From positions 49,770,183 through 49,834,182 of the forward strand of contig BRKX01000011.1 of the NCBI GenBank assembly GCA_026008535.1: 64,000 bases of DNA, read 5' to 3'. The position numbers and the translations under genes are program-made. Of this stretch, positions 50,045-62,104 are shown piece after piece. Numbering within the stretch: the first letter of the stretch is position 1; each line of letters starts with the position of its first letter. The stretch is from Perilla frutescens. Its lineage: Eukaryota; Streptophyta; Magnoliopsida; Lamiales; Lamiaceae. The notes beneath the pieces are model-generated. The model did not search any database and was not told the DNA's origin. It worked only from the letters and a program-made list of their open reading frames with translations.

Positions 50045-50300
50045 GTCATAGCAAATCAGGTCTATCATGATTTTCACCAAGGCAATGCACTGTTCGAACC
50101 TTCAAGTTTGATTATCAACACCATGTTCGGACAATATAGTTCGAACATTATGCACTTGTTTGAACTTGAAACTTTGAACATCCAAGACCCATTCGAATTA
50201 TGGAATTCGAACATGTATCAACTGTTCGAATTTCATTGTTCGAACACTTGACATATGTTCGAATTTCATTGTTTGAACACGTTGATTTTTCCTTGATTTT
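50045..50300. repeat. Central TTCGAA palindrome cluster between the PMD and OTU reading frames
   Basis: Seven TTCGAA hexamers occur in about 170 bp (50094-50261), several within a local direct repeat (TGTTCGAATTTCATTGTTCGAACAC / ATGTTCGAATTTCATTGTTTGAACAC). The cluster lies between the 3' ends of the convergent genes, where terminators would be expected. Confidence 0.8.
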
Positions 50301-50603
50301 TATAAATCAAACCTGATCACTCATTCATATACACATACACAAATCAACAAAAAAATACAAATTCCCAAATCAATGAAACGCATAGCAATCTTCAAATCTA
50401 TATAATATTATTACAAAGTCTCTCAGATAAATAAATTAAGGACGGGTTACAAAGTCTTCCCATCCAGCTGCGCAATCCATGCGGTAGTCCTTCCACTCAG
50501 CAGAGATGAGGGGAAAAGGATGGTTCGGGTTCATGAAAACTTATAATAAAATGTTGCAGTACAATTATGATGGGAATAATAATATATACTTAGAAATTTA
50601 AAA

Positions 50604-51482
50604 TCAACTAATTAAAACACAGACCTGAATAAAGTGATTGGCGCGGTGTTCTTCCCCAATCTTGACATGGGCCATGCAAATACACTTCAGTTCCGCTGGA
50701 ACCGACGATGATAAAGGTAGAAATGTAGTGGGATTGCGGCCACCTAACGTCACTAGGGCAACCTTGTACACTGTAGCCACTACATGACCCAAATCAGGAA
50801 AAACAAACCAGTGTCTCGTGGGAGCTGTCAATTCATGAAAATTAAGTATTTTCAGCACTTTCTCCCTCCGTCCACGCTTTAGGAAACACTTGTCCCACAT
50901 CTCTGGATTACTGTTGATCTCGTAGAAAAGGTCAGTCCGAACACGTGACCAAGACTTCTGATCTCCAAGCACCAAGCCAACAATCGCACGAAATCCGCAA
51001 TGACCATCAACATTCACATCCTGAGTCCTCGCCACATAGCCTCTAAATGATGTTGGTATCTGATCAATATACCCAATCCCCAAATGATATGATGATTTAG
51101 GATGAATGGCCTTTTGTTTCTGTGGCCTTGTGGTGAACGTCACTTGTGAAAGCGATGTACCGCACTCAAATGAGTCCGGAACTTGCGAACAACTGTCATT
51201 GAACGAGTCAGTGTACTCAAAAGCACTCTTCTCACGCTTTGTGGATGTATCAACTTTGGTCTTTGTGACTTTCGGTCTACCACGAGTCTTAGTTTGCACG
51301 TCTGGTTCAACCATGGATGTGGTAGAAGGGGTAACAATTTTCCTAAATCTCTTTAACATGAGCAATCTCTCAGACTCATCTGCTTGTGCAAACATGTCGT
51401 TTGCACAGTTCCAAATTTCAAACCAACGATCATCAACATCAGTAGCTACCACAATGTTCACTCCTGTAGGTTCCATATCCAA
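50604..51482 (-). CDS. Open OTU-domain reading frame (3' part of the MULE transposase gene)
   Basis: A 292-codon frame from MDMEPTGVNI to stop. Residues 1 to about 100 are the transposase-OTU linker (WFEIWNCANDMF, TRGRPKVTKTK, STKREKSAFEYT). About 145-290 form an OTU-type cysteine protease: GYVARTQDVNVDGHCGFRAI holds the Asp-x-x-x-Cys pair, SWSRVRTDLFYEI follows, and NHFIQV supplies the His. Plant OTU enzymes remove ubiquitin. Whether this one is translated separately or is only the surviving tail of a dead gene cannot be told from sequence; the second is more likely. The start codon lies in the linker, not at a domain border. Confidence 0.6.
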   Translation of the reverse strand: MDMEPTGVNIVVATDVDDRWFEIWNCANDMFAQADESERLLMLKRFRKIVTPSTTSMVEPDVQTKTRGRPKVTKTKVDTSTKREKSAFEYTDSFNDSCSQVPDSFECGTSLSQVTFTTRPQKQKAIHPKSSYHLGIGYIDQIPTSFRGYVARTQDVNVDGHCGFRAIVGLVLGDQKSWSRVRTDLFYEINSNPEMWDKCFLKRGRREKVLKILNFHELTAPTRHWFVFPDLGHVVATVYKVALVTLGGRNPTTFLPLSSSVPAELKCICMAHVKIGEEHRANHFIQVCVLIS

Positions 51483-53197
51483 TTTTCTCCAGAACTATCC
51501 ACAGAATCTAAAGAGAATGGCATGGATGACCAAACATGCTGATCGATCTCATGTGCACAAGGAAGACCGCACTTTGTTCTCATCACACAACCACATAGTA
51601 ATAGGTCCACTCCATCATTCCCAATACTCTTTATTTCCTCATAAATTTTATCTAATGCAACAATAGAAATTGTACCTCGAAGGATTTGAAATATCGGAGA
51701 CTTGTAGTGATGTTAAACCACATTAATACACTTTTCAAACGATGTCTTTATTGCATTGAAAGAAGTCTCTAGCAGATCATGTATCTTCTCCCAACATCCT
51801 TCAAGATTGCTTGTACTTGTCCCAAGAAACATTTTCAATTTCGCATGGGCACCTTCGGCCCTGCAAAATCAATATAGTAAAAAATTATTAGATATACAAT
51901 AGTAGTCGTTCGAATTAATATGTACTTAGTGGTGCCACATTCAAAAGTTTTGAATAAGAAATATAGAAATATACCTGCAAGTTGTGGTATTGTCAAAGTG
52001 CATCACTCGATTTGTCCAACAGCTTATAAATCTTTCTTTGAAGCACAATCCAATTGTTGACAGCATAATTCACAACAGTGGGATTGGTGGCATAGTCTTC
52101 TTGAAACCTCCGAAGCATTCCCCATAGTGTGCTTCAGTCTCAGTAAGCACTACCAGATTCCATGCACTCAAGAAGAATTCTCATTGATCTTTAGTACGAA
52201 ACTTCTTTTTGCAATTGGCAGTGATATTCTTATTTATATGCCACCGACATAAAAAATGACGGGCGGTAGGAAACGTCACCTCTATGGCATTCATCAACGT
52301 TCGTTCCCAATCCGTCACAACTAGGTAATGTGCTCTGGTCCATCAGCCCTTTAAGAACAGTGAGCGTCCAAATGTAGTTATTCTCCTTCTCAGCCTCCAG
52401 ATAGGCACATGCAACAGAGAACGTCATGTTTGTTGAGGTAACACCGACTATTTCAAACAAAGGTAATCTGTACCTGTTCGTCTTGTACGTATAGTCCATC
52501 AATAACACTTTAGGAAAAGCTCTAAGTAGCTTCACGCTTGTTGGGTGCGCGTAGAACATATCCTTGACGGTGTCAGTTTGTGGACACTGTCTCGTATACT
52601 GGTAATAACCATGTTCCTCCAGTTTACCCAACAAATACTGCATTTGGGATCGACCAACATGCTCCACATATTTATTCCTACTTCGCACATTATAAATTGT
52701 CTTTATCGTGGACTTGTTATTGGGAAAGCTTCTCTGAATTGCAGCCAATATTTGCTTCGGTCGTCTATGTGAACTCGACAAATTAGCCACCAACTTCTCC
52801 TCATCCGATGTCAGGCGATCGGGGTATGCATGTCCTTCTAAATATTGTGCTTGTGGATGATTGTGATATGAACACCACAAGCAACTTCTAACATCCATTG
52901 ATTAAACTCTGGGAGATAATGCCCCTTCAAACAAAATGGACATCCAATTCTCTTCGACCCAGTCTCCCTCGAGCTCGTTTTCGAATTCTTGCTCTCTTTT
53001 CCCTCTTTCCCTTCTTCCAAAACTTCATCATCCTCCAAACTTTGTTTTATGTAATCACATTCTGTTGGAGGCTTCTTTTTAATCACACGGGGATACCTAC
53101 TTTGTTCACATGCCAATACCAACCGAGGAATCCTAGTTTCACTCCCAACTTCTGAGCGACGCGCAATAACGACAATACCAACTGGAATAGCTCTCAC
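50604..53197 (-). pseudogene. MULE transposase with SWIM finger and C-terminal OTU cysteine-protease domain, broken
   Basis: In order on the minus strand: N-terminal FAR1-like segment GSKRIGCPFCLKGHYLPEFN (53197-52860); RLTSDEEKLVANLSSSH and the MULE DDE core VLLMDYTYKTNRYRLPLFEI, then VVTDWERTLMNAIEVTF and FLCRWHINKN; AEGAHAKLKMFLGTS after a likely intron (about 51965-51862); a SWIM-type zinc motif CGCVMRTKCGLPCAHEI near 51600; linker with AT-hook-like TRGRPK; OTU domain with VDGHCGFRA (catalytic Asp and Cys) and EHRANHFIQV (catalytic His). Breaks: frameshifts near 52860 and 52320, stops near 52190 and 51715 and around the SWIM region. The final 292 codons (51482-50604), including OTU, remain open. 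MULE transposases with OTU tails are a known plant lineage. Confidence 0.85.
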
Positions 53198-53339
53198 GAA
53201 CCCAACTGATCAAACTCTCATGAGAATCAAATAATTCCACAGTTTGGAATATGTCCGTAAAATCAGGAACCAACTCTATATTGATTGGGCCCATAACTCT
53301 GCTCTCAGTTCAATCCTATTCCAAATAAAAACAACATTA

Positions 53340-53600
53340 GTTACTACAGCAGAACACATATTCGAACATAAAAGTTTGAGCAAATTGCTTATGTTCAAAC
53401 TTAGAAATTCGACCAAGTTTATTAAGTTCGGTAAATGAATTTCGAATAGAAACTGCATAAAATTTTTTTAAGTTTGGTTCGGCTTAAAGAGTTCGAACTT
53501 TGTCATATTGTTCGACTTACAAAGTTCGAACATAACGTTTTCGTTCGACCTCGTTGAAGCATGTTTGGACTGTAAGTCCCGAACAAAATGCGAATACAGG
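53340..53600. repeat. Right subterminal TTCGAA/TTCGGC cluster of the MULE
   Basis: Four TTCGAA hexamers (about 53360, 53440, 53491, 53525) plus related GTTCGG, GTTCGAC and GTTCAAAC forms, just upstream of the transposase N-terminus. GGTTCGGCTTAAAGAGTTCGAAC echoes the left-side repeat GGTTCGGCTTATCGAGTTCGAAC. Confidence 0.75.
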
Positions 53601-54151
53601 TCCTCCAAATCTGCGAAAACTCATAATTCAATCGGTACAAACTAATCAAAATGACTTACGTTGCTATGTTCTTTTTCATTTTCATCCCTCATTGTATCTT
53701 TTTTCATTTTTACCACCACAATTGCACAACTACAATCTAGGTTCTTGAGTTCAAATTGTGTTCAAATGTGTTCTAGGTTATTTTCGATGTTAATAGGTAT
53801 AATAATAAATTTTCTATTATTTTAATTTTTATTTTATTTTGTGGTGTATTGAGTAATAAATGTAGTGCATACGAGTAATAAAAAAATAAATAGATCATTT
53901 CGTATTTATTTAATTTTTCATTTAATTTTTTTAATGGTGCAAAAAGTAAATTAAATGGTGCATTTAGAAACTCCCTTAGAAAAAATAAATCAAGTAGGAT
54001 AAAGTAGTCCAAAATTATTTTGGTTTGTAATTTAAATATTTAATATTTAAATATAGAAGGGTTGAAACTGGTTTTGAGTTTGAGCAAATAAATACAACAC
54101 TGTGATATCATAGTCGAAGCAAAACACTGAAAGAGAAAGAAAGACGGAAAA

Positions 54152-57100
54152 ATGGCGTCTTGGGCTCTCTCCAGAATCACCAACCTCCAGAAACACTTAA
54201 ACCCTGCTAATCCTACTCCAAAGGTACTGTTCTATTCCTCAAATTCATCAACAAAAACGTAAATTGCCTACTTTTCATGTTTCAATCCTTGCTGATTACT
54301 ATATAAATTATTGTTTGTTTGTTTGTTTAGGGTGAAAGGATAGTTAAGATATCCCAAGAAGTTTCAGAAGCTCTGTCGCTTGGGAAACCTGTTGTTGCTC
54401 TTGAATCTACCATAATTTCTCATGGTAAGAGAGTTGCAGTATTAATTTTCAGATTTTGCAATATTGAAAATTTCAACCATCAATGACAGTGGTTGCGGTG
54501 AAGCTTTTGTGGGACTGCATGTATTTCTGAATTCATTTGGAATTCATATTTTGTTTGATTGTAGATGTTTGAGTATATTGGAGATCAATGTTAAATAGAG
54601 GTTTCATTTGGCCTTGTTTTAGTTTTGCTTTTTAGTTTCTGTGTTTCCTTTCAATGTGATTGAAAAGGCTAAGTTATTTACCTCTAGAACATGATTTAAT
54701 CATGTATGGTTCAACTCTTAACCAGAAACATGATGTTAATTTTTTATTTATGCAGTGTTGTTTATCTTTATGATACATGGTTTCTTGTTTTTGCACTTAT
54801 TATGTGATATAAATTCCATTTTTCATTTCATTGTTTATAACTGCTAAATGAATGTTATTCACCCCCATTTCATTTGTCTTGTTCACAGGAATGCCATATC
54901 CTCAGAATTTTGAGACAGCTAAAGAGGTGGAGGAAATAGTTAGGCAGAATGGAGCTATACCTGCCACTATCGCTATTTTGGATGGTGTACCATGCATAGG
55001 TGTTTGTCAATGATTTGATTTTTCCCTTTACTTTGTATTGACTTTGTTTCTAGCTCGTTTTTCTATTCAATACTCAAATAATAACATGTCAATAGTGTTA
55101 CTATACAAAAAAGCTGAATTACATTCATAGATATATGATACATGAATTTGATTTGGAAAATCATCTAGACTAAAAGATTGTGGTGGTATTTATATTGGTT
55201 TCATTTAAGGATTGACAAAATTTATATATTTTATTTATTTAGGAACTAAGTTTCTATCAAGTTGGTGCATCAATGATCCTGATAGCAACTGATGATGTTT
55301 TTAATGATAAATGGTTTGGTCAAGGATGCATTTCGCCTCTTATTTGACACTTTCTAGAGATTATGACATAGATTCTTCCATCCTTCCATGAATACATGAA
55401 ATTGTGCATTCACTTTCTTTTTTATCCTTTTCTTTCTGTAATTTGCTGTCACTTTGTTTCTTAAGTGAAGGAGGAGACAAAATAAATGATCTGTAAAGTC
55501 TAATGTGTGGCATTAAATTCTAAGGTTTATCCCTGGAGGAACTTGAGAGGCTCGCTATTCTAGGAAGAAAAGTGAGAAAGACTGCTCGCAGGGACATTGC
55601 GCATGTTGTAAGTTTTTAATGCTAATTTAATATTACATGTCCATGGCCTTTGATAGTTCAAACTAAGATGTTTGAAGTGTTAGTATTTTAACTCAAGAAA
55701 AGTAGCGCAGAACCTTAATCATATCTATTGAGAATCTCAAATTCAAAAAGGTTGCAGATTTTTTCAAGGTTCTCCAACTCTACTTTGGGGTACTATGTAC
55801 TGGATCATGTCTCCAATGGAGGAAGATTGTAGTGTCCCAAATTGGTTGGGAAAAGGAAATCATAAAGGTTTATAAGATGGTTCAACAGACTCGTCTAACT
55901 TGGGTTAAACATTTTGGAAAAAGCATGGATGATGGTTTAGTATTTGCTAGCGTAGCCCATAGAATCGGTGTATTGCTACTGGCCCACGCCCTTGCCTCAA
56001 AGATTATTTATTATGTTTAATATCTATCCAGATGAATAAAATATTTGACTTGTGAATTCTTATTTGTAATATATATTGCATTTCGTAGAAACAAATCGTC
56101 TTTTCCATACCCTAAATGAGGACCTGATTATTGTCAACTTTTCTAGGTAGCCACCGGAGGGAATGGTGCCACAACTGTTTCGGCAACAATGTTTTTCGCA
56201 TCCATGGTAATCATACCATACTTGTTCAATTTTTGTGATTCTTCTCTCTTTTAGATAAACCTTAAACCTATTTGCTCACTGTGCAGGTTGGGATTCCAAT
56301 ATTTGTCACTGGTGGTACTGGGGGAGTTCATAGACATGGAGAGAGTAGTAAGTTCTTTGTGTGCTGCTTTATCTTGTGTTACATTGAAGATGTTAAGTAA
56401 CATCTGACAACTCCAAATTTTCCAATATGGAATTGATGCTTAATTGATCGAGATTTCAGATAATTGTGGTGCTGTATGGATTGAGATCATCAAATATTTA
56501 GTATAGATGTTAGAATTAAAATTAAAATGGTTCTAGCTTTGATCTGGCAGCCTCTTCCAGTAAATGATGAGCGCTTTTGATATATGTATGAAGGCAACAT
56601 TGTTATTTTGCTGTGGGGTCAAGGTTAATTCAATAAAAAGGTGTTATCTGGTGTCAAAATCCATGAATGTAGAGAGACTGAGACAGAGTATCCTTGTAAG
56701 GGGTGGAGGTTTTTTTGTTATCAAGGTGATGAACCCTTTTCTTTAGGGAATAAATAATGATCATCTTACCATATGATTCTGCTGAAAGTCTCCAAGATTT
56801 AACTGCCTAGTAAATCAATGGAACTTTCTGAGTTTGTTATGTTAGGATTGTTGTTCCTTAAGCTATTGACACTACCACAGAAAGATTTTGATGGGCATCT
56901 TCTGGGGTGAAGATCAGACCTTATGAATTTATGACTCAGGGCTGTGTCATGATTGTCTGATTTATTTATTTTTAAATGTAATAATTGTAATACTTTCAGT
57001 TAGGTCCTTAAAGGCCAAAGTATGCTCCCAATTAGCGGAAGGCATATTTATGTTCTCGTAATATCTTTTACAGCTATGGATATTTCTTCTGATCTCGTGG

Positions 57101-59123
57101 AGTTGGGAAGGACACCCGTCGCTGTAGTTTCTGCTGGTGTGAAATCAATATTAGATATTCCAAGGACGCTAGAATATTTGGTAAACCTCCTTTAGCTCCT
57201 GTATGATTATCAATACTAGTAGGTTTCTTGTGAGATGAACTTATATACCAACATCATGGGACAAAAGATCCAAGTAAAACTTTTAAACATGAAAGTAATA
57301 CATGGCTGTGGAAATATTACTCTTTACACAATTATCATTGTCAAAAATATTACCCAGATATTTCGTCTCACGGATTTTGTTCCTTGAGACCGTCTCATAC
57401 AAGTAGTTGTGACTATTATTTATACCCTTGTTTACTGATATATATAAAATATTATGCTTTGATGGAATACAGGAAACTCAAGGAGTTTGTGTTGCTGCAT
57501 ATCAGACCAGTCAATTCCCTGCCTTTTTCACTGAAAAGAGTGGTTACAAGGTAGCTCCATCTGATGTTTTGTGCTGAATGTTATTATCTTTACCAATACT
57601 GCTTAGTGCTTACAGCTCTACCAACAAGGTTCAAAGCCCTTGAAATTAAATTCTCATGAAATATGTCAAAACTTTACATGAATCAGAATAATAAGTTACA
57701 CTGCCTTTTTTTCAGTTTATAATTACCTCATACATATCTATTCATAAAAGAAGTTTAACAACACAAATAAAAGTCTATGGGATTCCTAATGACTTTGCAT
57801 CATGATGAACTGGTCAAATTCAAAAAACATTTGTTAAAAATCTTATAATTTTGAAGGAGCGAGTCTCTAATAGAACCTTCACTCTGGGCCATTCTGTGAC
57901 GTGTTATATGTTTTTGATAGAACCTTCAACTTAGGTTCTGCTTTTGATAGAACCCTAATGTTTCCGATCATTTTTCACTTATATTTGTATTCTTAACAAT
58001 ATTTTTGGTTTCTTATAAGTTAACTCTCTCTTTCATCTTCTAATGATTTTTTAACAAAAAAGTATAGGCACCTTGTTGCGTTGACTCACCTGAGGAATGT
58101 GCTCGACTAATAGGTGTGGTTTGTAATATTGTCTTGTTGTCCTGTTATTTTGTGTTACCTTGCTGATTTGAAGCTCCGTAACTTACCAGAAGCGAGCAAT
58201 AATCTTACACTGAGGACTGGAATTCTTATAGCAGTCCCTATCCCTAGCAAACATTCTGCTTCAGGAAACATAATCGAGTCAGCAATACAGAAAGCTCTCA
58301 AGGAAGCTCGGTAGTCTGTTTCTCTTTTATGTGGAAGATCTTTAACTAGTTTAGAACTTTATTATTCTTAACAAGTTGATAATAATGGACTGGAGGTGAC
58401 AGGGAGCAGAATATTACTGGCAGCGATGAAACTCCGTTTTTACTTGCTAGAGTGAATGAGCTAACAGGAGGAACCTCCCTCTCTGCAAGTATCCTTTATC
58501 TTCATAACCAAATGTACTGATAAATAGAGGCTAAAATATACTGCCCTTAATATTCAATCACATCTAACCTGCTGAAAACTCCCATTACTAATCAAGATTA
58601 ACCGATATCTTTAACTGCTGAGTTTCATTTCATCATTTCATTGTTCCTTAATGAAGTATTAGACATTGCCCTTGTTAAAAATAATGCACGCGTAGGCGCT
58701 CAGATTGCCGTCTCCCTTTCTCAGCTACGACAAGAAAGTTGTAAAGGTGAGTTTGGCCATTCAGTATTTAACTACTAAATTCTAGGACATATCTCGCAGT
58801 TCAGCAGCATTTTTTCATTTATCTATACTCTATTTTTATCGTACTGTGCAAGATATACACAATTTCTCTTTGTAAATATTACCATTTGATGATTTTATAT
58901 TTCCTCAAGGACAATTGTTTTGCTCCATTTCATCTACATGCACCAACTAGCATAGTATTAAACACTGGATGAAAATAGATATGAATTATTGTAAAATGCT
59001 GATCAATACAGCCTTTTTTGATCCAGTTCATATGTATTACAAGATGATTATTAAGTCGAAACAACTGAACATCCAAAATTGTAATGTTTTCCACAACTTA
59101 TTCATTTATCAGGTTGTGCCTGA
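54152..59123 (+). CDS. PUMY: Pseudouridine-5'-phosphate glycosidase (PUMY/PsuG family)
   Basis: Cleaves pseudouridine 5'-phosphate to uracil and ribose 5-phosphate, the second step of pseudouridine breakdown. Thirteen coding exons: 54152-54223, 54331-54424, 54889-54999, 55525-55607, 56147-56206, 56287-56347, 57074-57180, 57473-57550, 58068-58113, 58190-58310, 58403-58488, 58663-58746, 59113-59123 (1014 nt, 337 aa). Family signatures: KPVVALESTIISHGMPYPQN, ATIAILDGVPCIG, VATGGNGATTVSATMFFASM, FVTGGTGGVHRH, VVSAGVKSILDIPRTLEYLE (Lys184 matches the Schiff-base lysine of bacterial PsuG), FPAFFTEKSG and TPFLLARVNELTGGTS. RITNLQKHL at residues 8-16 fits the peroxisomal PTS2 signal, agreeing with peroxisomal PUMY in Arabidopsis. 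The acceptor at 58190 gives the family length; other acceptors there bring in a stop. The last exon adds only a short tail (GCA) and is the least certain part. Confidence 0.94.
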
Positions 59124-61642
59124 AGTGGTAGGCTCAATGAGAACGAGAGCTACTGAAGCATGAACCAACTTACGAATTTCTTGTTCCAGGTACCTAAACT
59201 GTGCAGACAGGATTGGAGAAGCTAACAACTCCATCAAATGCTTGCAAATTGCGAAGCTTTCCAGATGTTTTGCACTGTTCTTCATTTCGTGTCAACTGCT
59301 CTTGTAGATTTTTTTGGGGGTTATTATATGTATAAAGAGATACTCATGTTATGCACATGGGTTTTCAATATAAACAGCTCTCCCTATTCTCAATCACCAA
59401 CACAAATTGTAACACTATTCCCCCCACTTCAAGAAGTTCAACCTTTGTGATTTTTTATTTTATTTTATTGCCTAATGAATATACATTGTCAATGCCACTC
59501 AAATTATAACTGTTTATACACCTTTCTGAAAAAAACTTGTTACATTTACCAACATGAAGTTTACTGCCTATGAATATGATGGCAATATGACAATCTCTCC
59601 TCATGAAATGACAAATATACCCCTCCAAGTGAGGGTTCTGGGGATTTCTTTTGAGTTGACGCATATAAATAAAAGAACAAAACACAATTCACTATTTTGT
59701 TTTGATATCATCGCTCTCTTAAAGAAATTGTTTGAAGTTTGTAGTGACTTTATTGTCCTATTTTTTTTATAAAAGAAAAAATGAATTCTTTTGAAAGTAG
59801 GTGAAAAGGGATGTGATGAGATGAGTGGCAAATCCTGCAATATATGATGTTTAGTTTTGGATGGTTGGTTGAAAGAGTCGATAATACCAATTTGAATGTG
59901 CATGAGGAAACAAAAGCAGTGCTTGGAATTATGTGTGAGAATTTCTTGCAATTCACATACTAGGGAACAAAATCTGATGGCACATTGTTTGGCTTTGTTA
60001 GGTCATGTTTGGATGTTAGTGCTATTTCAAGAATATTGATGACTTTAGGCAGCCCTTGATTCCCCTTCCACCTTATGTCATGACAAACACACCACATTTA
60101 AAAGTAGTTCCTTATACTAAAGGGAGACATATGGGTCATTTTCCATCTAAGAGAGAGAGAGAGAGAGAGAGAGAGTCAATTTCTTGTTGATCCTGCCAAA
60201 GCAATTAGAAAACAAGACTACTAGAATGTGACAATTCTATGTTGTCCATCTTTCATTTTTTTTCCCATGATGTGACTTCAAGAAATTGTTGCTTTGGACT
60301 TTTAGTTGAATGCAACATCTCTTTCTACGATGAGCTAGGTGATATTTTAAAGATCATCAAGTTTTCGAGGAAATTATTTTCACTAATTATCAAATATAAT
60401 TTTAGGGTAAAAAGCAAAAAAAAAAATGCACTCAATTTTCTCAGCAAAATAAATTTCACAATGTGTTGCCTATCATCAAATGTTTCAAATTAATTATACA
60501 AGCATTTATTCATCAATATATTGTATGTTTCCTAAAAAAAACAACATATTGTATGATTTCTAAGTCTAGCAATGAAACTGTTCAACTTTTAATAGTATGC
60601 ATCACCTTTTGGCCTTTGTGAAGCAATGGAAGTGGTTTTGCCAAGGTAAAAGCGCAATTATAAGTAAACCAAATTGAAATTATAAGTATTATAAGTTCTA
60701 AATTTCCCAAAATTCACCACTTGTTCCAATTTATAATACATATCATTTTAGATATATCTTCACAGTTATTGAAACGATACAAAATAATTAATAAATCCTT
60801 ATAAACTTGGAATGATTCATAAGTGAGAAATATATGATAACAGAGACTCAAGTGTATTATGAGTTGGAAATTCATAGATCGAATTTGAAAGTATGGTGGA
60901 ATTAATTTCTAATATGATACTTAATTTGCAATAAAATTCAAATTTTAAAGGGTTGATTGTAAATAAAATTAGGAACTTCAAACTTCAAAAATTTAAATAA
61001 TAATTTAACACTTGTTGGGAATTAATTGGGTGTCATTTCGGACAATCAACGGAAGAGAAAGTTCGGAGTTGAAGAGACGAGCAACATGACGGTCGATTCA
61101 CCGGGGACTAGGCTGAAAAAATTTGAAAATGTCCAATTAGCAATAAAGGTTAAACTAGTATTTAAATTAAATTAAAATTTCATTATTAATTTACATTAGG
61201 ATCAAAGTTTGTGAATTTATTTACGGTAAACCCAATTTTTTTAAACACCAAATAGGATGGAAGGGTGTAGTAAGGAGGTTCACGTGATGTAGTAGACCAT
61301 TGCAAATAACAAATGTGTAATGTTTTAGGGTTGAAAAAATAGAACAAGAACAGTGTGTGTCTGGTTTTTTTAATAAAAGAAAACAGAAAGAAAGAAAGAA
61401 AAGATGATGGGAATTTGGAAAGGCCAAGTAGTAATGAAGTAATTGTGGGTAGAGAGAGAAAGTGACAATAGATATGTAATGTGGGATAGACAAAGAATGA
61501 GAACAAATTTCAAAAAAGGGGCACTTGTTCTCACAAATTCCATATTCCTTCTACAGGCAAAACGACACCCCCAACCCACTCACGACAAAATCTTCTCTCA
61601 CGTTTACTCCACAACGCTGCCATCTAACAAATCCGACTAATC
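59124..61642. other. Intergenic region between PUMY and the SCL3-like gene
   Basis: PUMY 3' UTR to about 59450, then AT-rich sequence without recognisable genes. A (GA)n run lies at about 60149-60173. No clear transposon ends were found. Confidence 0.5.
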
Positions 61643-62104
61643 TCTTCCCTCTCCTCTTTCTCTCTCCTCCTTAAATCCCACCGAGACCTTCTCTCTCTCT
61701 CTCTCTCTAAACAAAAGAAAGAAACAATTATAAGAAGAGCTTCCTGCCTCTGAGCTTGTTGCGGGAGTTTGCATGGGGCTTTTAGTGGGTTTCTTGTGAA
61801 TTCAAAAACCCACTAACGAATTGAGAAATCTTGGCTTGATTGGTGAGTTATTGAAATTTGCAAGTTTTATGTAATCGAATTCAGTTTGCTCTGTTTCATG
61901 CCTTGGTTAATTTCTCTTGATAAAAGTTAAAACCATTAACTGACTGTATTCGTATGCATGATTTGGCTTTGTTTCAGGGAAATTCCGTTTATTCAATTCC
62001 CAAATTGTTGTTTTTATTTTATTTGGAAGCAAATAAAAATCACCTCTTTTAGGTGTGGGTTTGTATACTATACTATACTATTATCTGGTTGTGGTTTTGC
62101 ACTG
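61643..62104 (+). promoter_or_regulatory. CT-rich leader and 5'-UTR intron of the SCL3-like gene
   Basis: A (CT)n tract at 61691-61709 follows a CCTCTTTCTCTCTCCTCC stretch typical of plant core-promoter/5'-UTR pyrimidine patches. A likely 5'-UTR intron runs from the donor TTG|GTGAGT (61843) to the acceptor TTTCAG|GGAAATT (61977). The upstream ATG at 61958 that is in frame with the CDS would fall within this intron. Confidence 0.55.

Larger units (their letters stand above)
46737..53975. mobile_element. Mutator-like element (MULE), 7.24 kb, with PMD and transposase-OTU genes
   Basis: Terminal inverted repeats: left GGAAGTTTCTAAATGCACCA and right read inward GGGAGTTTCTAAATGCACCA. Both continue with diverged TTTGCACCA repeats, about 34 of 41 positions matching. 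The flanks TTCAAAAAA (46728-46736) and TTAGAAAAA (53976-53984) are compatible with a decayed 9-bp MULE TSD (7/9). Inside, a plant-mobile-domain gene reads rightward and a MULE transposase with C-terminal OTU protease domain reads leftward, tail to tail. Both carry disabling mutations, so this copy is not autonomous. Non-coding parts are packed with TTCGAA palindromes and one large inverted repeat. Confidence 0.85.

Noticed and set aside
51106..51666. 186-codon plus-strand frame opposite the OTU region
   Set aside because: Reverse-strand shadow of the OTU/linker coding sequence, whose minus-strand translation has clear family motifs.
55832..56020. Possible RNase H-like LINE tail in PUMY intron 4 (..SVAHRIGVLLLAHALASK..)
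   Set aside because: Only a short, weak resemblance, with no poly-A tail or TSD seen; not enough to call an element.
58114..58189. U12-type or non-AG acceptor for PUMY intron 9 near ACCTTGCTGATTTG
   Set aside because: The normal AG at 58189 gives the family-length join (E-A-S-N-N-L-T-L-R-T-G) without a stop, so no unusual intron is needed.
61958..62104. Upstream in-frame ATG extending the GRAS protein by 49 residues
   Set aside because: It lies inside a predicted 5'-UTR intron (61843-61977), and the added residues look like translated non-coding sequence; SCL3 proteins start near MFQEDG.
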